DNA of 64,000 nucleotides from NCBI GenBank assembly GCA_002914845.1, contig JXTC01000041.1:637840-701839 (forward strand). Reading direction: 5' to 3'. How positions within the stretch are numbered: the first letter of the stretch is position 1; the number at the start of each line of letters is the position of its first letter. This DNA is from Trema orientale. Lineage: Eukaryota > Streptophyta > Magnoliopsida > Rosales > Cannabaceae. Both the position numbers and the translations under genes were made by a program. Of the stretch, positions 59,701 to 64,000 are shown piece by piece. A model generated the notes under the pieces. The model was not told the origin of the DNA. It ran no database searches and worked only from the letters and a program-made list of their open reading frames with translations.

Positions 59701-62700
59701 AGAAAATTTAACCCAGAGAGATATCAAGCGATAAATGAAGAGGTCGGAAAGCTGCTTAAGGCAGGATTTATAAGGGAAGTCAATTATCCACAGTGGTTAG
59801 CCAACGTAGTCCTGGTAAAAAAGGCGAATGGGAAGTGGAGAGTCTGTATAGACTTCACGAACCTCAACAAGGCTTGCCCAAAAGACTCCTTCCCACTTCC
59901 GAGAATTGACCAGCTGGTGGATGCAACCTCTGAACATGAGCTCCTAAGTTTCATGGACGCTTATTCGGACTATAACCAGATTCGCATGTGCTCGGAAGAC
60001 GAGGAAAAGACTTCGTTCACAACCGACCAAGGACTGTACTGTTACCTGATGATGCCGTTCGGACTAAAGAATGCCGGAGCTACCTACCAGAGACTGGTCA
60101 ACAAAATGTTCCGAGAGCAGATCGGAAGAACCATGGAGGTGTATGTCGACGACATGTTGGTCAAGAGTCTGAAGAAAGCCGATCATGTGGAAGATCTAAA
60201 AGAGATGTTCGACATTCTAAGGAGGTACAAAATGACGTTGAACCCTGCCAAGTGTGCGTTCGGGGTCGAATCTGGAAAGTTCCTCGGGTTCGTCGTGAAT
60301 CATAGAGGTATCGAAGCAAATCTGGAAAAAATCCAAGCCATACTCAACCTTCATTCCCCAAGAACAACCAAGGAAATACAAAGCCTAGCCGGCATGGTCG
60401 CGGCTCTGAGTAGATTTATAGCCCGATCAACAGATAAATGCCGACAATTCTTTCAGGCATTAAAAATGGGAAAAGATCTAGTATGGATAGAGGAGTGTGA
60501 AAAGGCTTTCTAGCAGGTCAAGGCTTATTTAGGAGCTATCCCGACCCTAGGCAAACCCGTGCCTGGGGAGAGTCTAATTCTGTACTTAGCGGTATCAGAG
60601 AACGCGGTGAGCGGAGTTCTTGTCAGGGAGGAGGAGAAAGCACAAGTAGTGGTTTACTATGTTAGCAAGTCCCTCCTCGACGCCGAGACCCGATACCCAG
60701 AAGTTGAGAAGCTGGGTCTTGCTCTGATAACGGCCTCCAGGAAGCTCCGACCATACTTTCAAGCACATACCATAAAAGTGCCGACCATCCACCCCTTGAG
60801 ACAAATTCTCCAAAAGCCTGATGTCTCCGGCCGCTTGACTAAATAGGCCATAGAGCTCAGTGAGTTCGAGATCGAGTTCGTCCCAAGGACTGCCATAAAG
60901 GGGCAGGCGTTGGCTGATTTTGTAGCCGAATTCACATACCCCACTAAGATTAATAAAATGCTCAACGAAGAGAGCACCTCGAGGTCACCAAGGAGAATGA
61001 CTGGAAAACCTCCCGAGCACGACGTTTGGCAATTATATGTGGATGGATCGTCTTGCTCCAATGGGAGCGGGGCAAGTCTAGTCCTCATCAGTCCAGAAGG
61101 CGAGAAGGTCAGGTATGCCCTAAGGCTCGATTTCCTCACTTCGAATAATGAAGCCGAGTACGAAGCGCTGATTGCTGGTCTAAAGCTAGCAAAGGAGCTC
61201 CAAGTGCAGTATGTTAAAATCTTCAGTGATTCAAAACTGATCGTAAACCAAGTAAAAGGAGAATATCAGGCCAAAGAAGACAACATGGTGAGATACCTTG
61301 CAAATGTAGAAGAGCACCTAGGAGCTATGACTTAGTACGAGATTATACAGGTGCCAAGAGCTGAGAATGCTGACGCAGATGGCCTAGCACGACTCACTTC
61401 TGGGCTCGTTGATGACTCCTCTGGGCAGATACCAATCGAAACTTTGTCCGAACCCAGCATACAGGGACGAGAACAAACCCTGCGCGTAAACCTTCACCCT
61501 TCATGGATCGATCCGATCAAAGATTACTTAGAAACTGGCAAACTGCCGAATGGTAAGAATGAAGCTCGGAAGATCAAATACCAATCCAACCGGTATGTCC
61601 TCATCGGAAACAAGCTTTACAGGAGGGGATACGCAGCTCCGTATTTGAGATGTCTCCGACCAGACGAGGCCGAATATGTGTTGAGGGAAATACATGAAGG
61701 GAGATGTGGGAATCATTCTAGACCAAAGTCCCTGGAGCACAAGGCATTGAGACAGGGATTCTATTGGCAAACTATGACAAGGAATTCAAAGAAGATGGTG
61801 GAGAGATGCGATAAATGTCAAAGATTTGCCCACCATACAAAGGAACATCCTGAACCCCTATCGCCGATCATTAGCCCTTGGCCCTTTGCTAAATGAGGGA
61901 TAGACTTGATCGGACCCTTACCTACAGCCCGGGCACATGCAAAATTCGCAATCGTTGCCATCGATTATTTCACAAAGTGGGTTGAGGCGGAACCACTGGC
62001 AAAAAGAACCAAGGCAAACTGCACGAATTTTATCTTCAAGAACATCATATGCCGGTTCGGACTTCCCCATTCGATAGTTACGGACAACGGCAGGCAGTTC
62101 GACAATCCGAGACTCAGGGAGTTTTGCCAAAGTTGGGGAATCCACAAGTTATTTTCTTCCCCCAACCACCCTCAGTCAAATGGGCAGGTCGAGGCAGCGA
62201 ATAAGGCGATCAAGGAAAACTTGAAAAAGAGGCTGGAGAAGCTAAAAGGGGCATGGGCCGACGAGCTACCTGGAGTCCTATGGGCTCATCGGACGACAGA
62301 GAAGGAAACAACTGGAGAAACCCCGTTTTCTTTGGCATTCGGCACAGACGCTGTGATCCCTGCCGAAGTGGGTATGCCCAACTATAGAGTGGAGGCGTAT
62401 AAAAGTCAAGACCCCGAGCAAAACGAGGTAGACAACAAAGAAGGCCTAAGAACGAACCTTGATCTGGTAGAGGAGAAAAGGGAGCAGGCGCTTCTACAGA
62501 TTGCTGCTAATAAACAAGCTGTAGCTCGGTATTACAACTCAAAAGTTCGAGCACAAACGTTCAGAGTTGGGGAACTTGTGCTTAGGCGGGTATTCTTAAA
62601 TACCGCTGAACATGGGTCTGGATCACTCGGACCAAAGTGGGAAGGACCTTACTTGGTAACAGGAATCGTGCGGCCTGGAACCTACCACCTGCAAGATATG

Positions 62701-62839
62701 GGGGGTAACAATTTACCTCACCCGTGGAATGCTAAACATTTAAGAAAGTATTGTCAATAGATGTACAAAGCATATAATGAAAATTACCTTTTCTTGAAAT
62801 TATTTTTCGCTTTAATCAATCAAAAAAAAAAAAACAAGG

Positions 62840-63090
62840 GGGGAAGATTGCGTAATATGCTTCCGAGCACGAACGTCCCTCAAGGTGCTTCCGAGCACTA
62901 GGGACCTCATAATATGCTTCCAAGCACGAACGTCCCTCGAAGTACTTCCGAGCACTAGGGACCTCGCTTTAGCACGAACGTCCCTCAAGGTGCTTCTGAG
63001 CACTAGGGACCACATATGCTCCCGGGCACAAGGGACCCAAAATGGGACCCAAAGATCGAATGCTTCCTATCTAATGCCCCCGAGCATAAA
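62840..63090 (+). repeat. Tandem repeat after pol of the Gypsy element
   Basis: Two and a half to three units of about 55-58 bp are built from GCTTCCGAGCACGAACGTCC and GCTTCCGAGCACTAGGGACC halves, decaying toward CCCGGGCACAAGGGACC. Such arrays between pol and the 3' LTR are common in Tat-lineage elements. Confidence 0.75.
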
Positions 63091-63399
63091 CGACCCTTAA
63101 GTTGATTTTTCATGGCATGAGTACAAATCTGAAGTTACCTAGATCCCTAGTAGTCTAATTAAAATCAGTTATCAAAACAATCAGCCGTCAGAAAGCATAT
63201 ATTCGGAAAATAAAAAATATATTGATCACGAAAAAGATAAACAAGAACAGAACATAATATATATGAAAGAGAGGAACCCCAAAGGGGATAATTGTCTTTA
63301 CAAATTAAAATAGGGGCCCGGCCGTCTGGACCCCAAACGAAAAAAAAATAAAACAAAACAAAACAGAAAAGCATAAGAATCTTTACAAAACATGAACCC

Positions 63400-63971
63400 A
63401 CGCAGGGGCAAGCCTAGAGAGGAGTAGCAGCGTTCTGATCCAGGAGAGGAGTGGCTGGCACTTCAGTTGGTTCGGGCTCGGATGGTAGCTCAGGCTTAGT
63501 CGACTCCTGAACGTCTGGAGCCGAGGCGAGAATGGACTCCTCCAGGAATGAGAAATCCAAGTCCTTGTACTGAGCAACCACCGCCGCTTTCAAGTTCTCA
63601 AATCCCAGCTCGTAGGCGTCCCACCAAGGGTCGGAATGGTGGAACTAAGTGGCGATCCAGTCCTCGATCACGACCTTCCTCACCTCTTCAGAGACCGTCG
63701 CCCGAGCCACCTCCAGCTGAGATTTCAGGGTGGTCAATTATTGCTCAAGCTCAAGCTTGGCTTTCTTCTCTTCGCTGAGCTGGCTCTCGGCGTCAGCTGC
63801 CTTCTTAGCTTGCTGCTCTCGCTCCTCCCTGGCCGTGTTCCGCTCAGAGTGATACCTCTCAGCAGTCGCCGATAAGTCCCTCATGCGCTCATACATGAGT
63901 TCATTTATAAAAGCTTGCTGAAAAGGTTGGGAAACAGTTAAAACAAAAAGATAGCAACAAACAGATACCAC
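63400..63971 (-). other. Antisense extra ORF of the Gypsy element (interrupted)
   Basis: On the minus strand a coiled-coil-rich reading (SERNTAREEREQQAKKAADA, then LSEEKKAKLELEQ) is followed, nearer the pol side, by a conserved-looking WWDAYELGFENLKAAVVAQY and an acidic Pro-rich end. Tat-lineage elements often carry such an additional ORF, sometimes antisense, downstream of pol; its function is unknown. It looks interrupted and continues beyond the window. Confidence 0.6.
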
Positions 63972-64000
63972 TAGTAAAACAAACGATATGAGCCAAGAAG

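Larger units (their letters stand above)
56090..64000 (+). mobile_element. Ty3/Gypsy LTR retrotransposon, Tat lineage, partial (runs off window)
   Basis: The 5' LTR is at 56090-56732, followed by a primer site (TTTTGGCGCTAGAAGGAGGG). Parts in order: gag about 57.0-58.7 kb with a CCHC-like YCRFHKELGHYTSEYRHLKD; protease about 58.9-59.3 (VLVDTGSSADILF); reverse transcriptase about 59.6-60.4 (MEVYVDDMLVKS); RNase H about 60.5-60.8; a second, archaeal-type RNase H about 61.0-61.3 (LYVDGSSCSNGSGASLVL); integrase about 61.6-62.6 with HHCC finger and DNGRQFDN. Then come a tandem repeat and an antisense ORF. Dual RNase H and the extra ORF mark the Tat lineage. The coding part has only a handful of breaks, so it looks young; age cannot be measured without the 3' LTR. 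Confidence 0.9.

Noticed and set aside
1-64000. A multi-gene novel system such as a biosynthetic cluster or defence island
   Set aside because: The five host genes are unrelated in family and role and are separated by transposon-rich DNA; nothing supports a shared pathway.

Overview
The window is nuclear DNA of a eudicot plant. It is AT-rich (roughly two thirds by eye), its genes have short GT-AG introns, and the gene families are plant-specific: an RWP-RK (RKD-type) factor, an Alfin-like PHD protein and an ankyrin/PGG membrane protein. The transposons are the usual plant mix (Copia, Tat-lineage Gypsy, hAT, Mutator-like, Harbinger-like, SINE and many MITEs). Nothing seen fixes the species. 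There are no bacterial-type operons, CRISPR arrays, rRNA or true tRNA genes.

Layout. 1-3.4 kb: AT-rich DNA with a Mutator-like element carrying a coding-like fragment (692-1709) and a long-inverted-repeat MITE (2512-2890). 3434-6338 (+): six-exon RKD-type gene with a MITE in its last intron. 6921-9025 (+): four-exon plant gene of unknown function whose last exon looks PDZ-like. 9-18.4 kb: gene-poor, with at least two MITE families lying inside (TA)n tracts, a 0.9-kb DNA element, and a dead Mutator transposase end (16586-17125, -). 18760-21165 (+): five-exon Alfin-like gene. 22.5-27.5 kb: hAT, Harbinger-like and Tourist-like elements. 29057-30109 (-): SLC25A44-like mitochondrial carrier with a 5'-leader intron. 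31.2-33.8 kb: non-coding DNA that recurs at 47.7-51.9 kb. 35118-35354: SINE with perfect 20-bp target duplications. 35872-40931: Copia fossil. 41.1-42.3 kb: broken second copy of the carrier 5' end. 43372-46181: dead hAT transposon. 53070-55320 (+): two-exon ankyrin/PGG gene (BDA1-like). 56090 to the window end: Tat-lineage Gypsy element running off the edge.

The most informative large-scale pattern is a direct tandem segmental duplication. The carrier 5' region plus about 3.8 kb of upstream DNA (about 30.0-33.8 kb) is repeated in the same order at about 41.1-51.9 kb. The second copy has been swollen to about 10.8 kb by later insertions, and one copy still shows the empty site for a Mutator-like insertion in the other.

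The five host genes do not form a pathway: two nuclear regulators, one protein of unknown function, one mitochondrial carrier and one membrane signalling protein. I found no convincing multi-gene novel system. The better leads are the possible N-terminal extension of the carrier, the unknown PDZ-like protein, the 300-bp-armed foldback at 32277-33040, the MITE families embedded in TA microsatellites, and the antisense coiled-coil ORF in the Gypsy element. Exon borders were read by eye from splice consensus and frame; no RNA evidence or database search was available.
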